DNA from: DASVXQ01 sp036392615
Lineage (GTDB): Bacteria; Actinomycetota; CALGFH01
Direction: 5' to 3'
NCBI GenBank assembly: GCA_036392615.1
Contig: DASVXQ010000033.1
Location: 1 to 6,120, forward strand
Length of the DNA stretch: 6,120 bases
Shown: piece by piece, positions 6,011 to 6,120 of the stretch
How the letters are laid out: each line of letters begins with the position of its first letter
How positions within the stretch are numbered: the stretch's first letter is position 1
Program-made: the position numbers and the translations under genes
The notes under the pieces: generated by a model
Databases searched by the model: none
The model's input: only the letters and a program-made list of their open reading frames with translations
Told to the model about the DNA's origin: nothing

Positions 6011-6120
6011 ATGACGGTCAAGGCCCCCGCCCTCACGCTCGACTGGGACCAGGTGATCGGCTGGCGCCTGCGCCGCCACCACCTGGACGAGCGCGTGCCC
6101 GCGTCCGAGCTGGTCCCGGT
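6011..6120 (+). CDS. Start of a probable winged-helix DNA-binding domain protein (AlkZ/HTH_42-like), truncated by the window end
   Basis: Only 36 full codons are visible. The sequence begins MTVKAPALTLDWDQVIGWRL, then RRHHLDERVPASELVP. The pattern L-x-W-x-Q-V-x-x-W-R-L-x-R-x-x-L, with a following acidic/Ala segment, resembles the N-termini of actinobacterial winged-helix DNA-binding domain proteins of the HTH_42 family, which includes the AlkZ-type DNA glycosylases that unhook interstrand crosslinks. Those N-termini usually run on to a conserved GxHAQ-type motif, which would lie past the window. The ATG at 6011 has a weak AAGG seven bases upstream. It is divergent from pyrF, with 101 bases between the two starts. 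With so little sequence the family call is an inference from pattern, and function is unknown. Confidence 0.6.
   Translation, partial: MTVKAPALTLDWDQVIGWRLRRHHLDERVPASELVP

Overview
The window looks like chromosomal core DNA from a high-GC member of the Actinomycetota. The evidence is the very high G+C with G/C-ending codons, a mycobacterial-type integration host factor (mihF), and the gene order mihF-gmk-rpoZ-coaBC-metK-priA, which is a conserved actinobacterial block. The CoaBC protein also carries the actinobacterial PAMHTxMW motif instead of PxMNxxMW. Genus cannot be read from the sequence. No mobile element, CRISPR array, tRNA or rRNA was seen.

Layout: eight genes run on the minus strand, transcribed from right to left. 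From right to left they are pyrF (5909-5106) and pyrE (5109-4492), which overlap by the stop/start bases; a 177-bp promoter-bearing gap; mihF (4314-3997); gmk (from 3913, or effectively 3953, to 3350); rpoZ (3324-3073); coaBC (3065-1752); a 142-bp leader; metK (1609-416); and the 5' end of priA (371 to beyond base 1). At the right edge one gene starts on the plus strand (6011 onward), divergent from pyrF. It resembles the winged-helix AlkZ/HTH_42 family. No gap exceeds 300 bases.

Function: pyrE and pyrF catalyse the last two steps of UMP synthesis, and gmk phosphorylates GMP. coaBC makes 4'-phosphopantetheine from phosphopantothenate, and metK makes S-adenosylmethionine. rpoZ (RNA polymerase omega), mihF (nucleoid protein) and priA (replication restart) are information-processing genes. 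The set is a housekeeping cluster for growth, not an accessory island.

The points most worth a second look are these. (1) An 89-bp, near-perfect GC-rich palindrome lies inside pyrF. One arm is the conserved VCPGVRP coding sequence itself, and the result is an extra ~30 residues in the phosphate-gripper loop of OMP decarboxylase. (2) PyrE has Asn in place of the second acidic residue of its PRPP signature. (3) The 5' end of gmk has no good start in frame, but an ATG at 3953 would give a normal N-terminus if one G of a G5 run were absent. (4) The metK leader can fold as a nested pseudoknot, though the same bases also read as a promoter. None of these is proof of a new system. The first is the strongest structural signal not explained by ordinary gene content.
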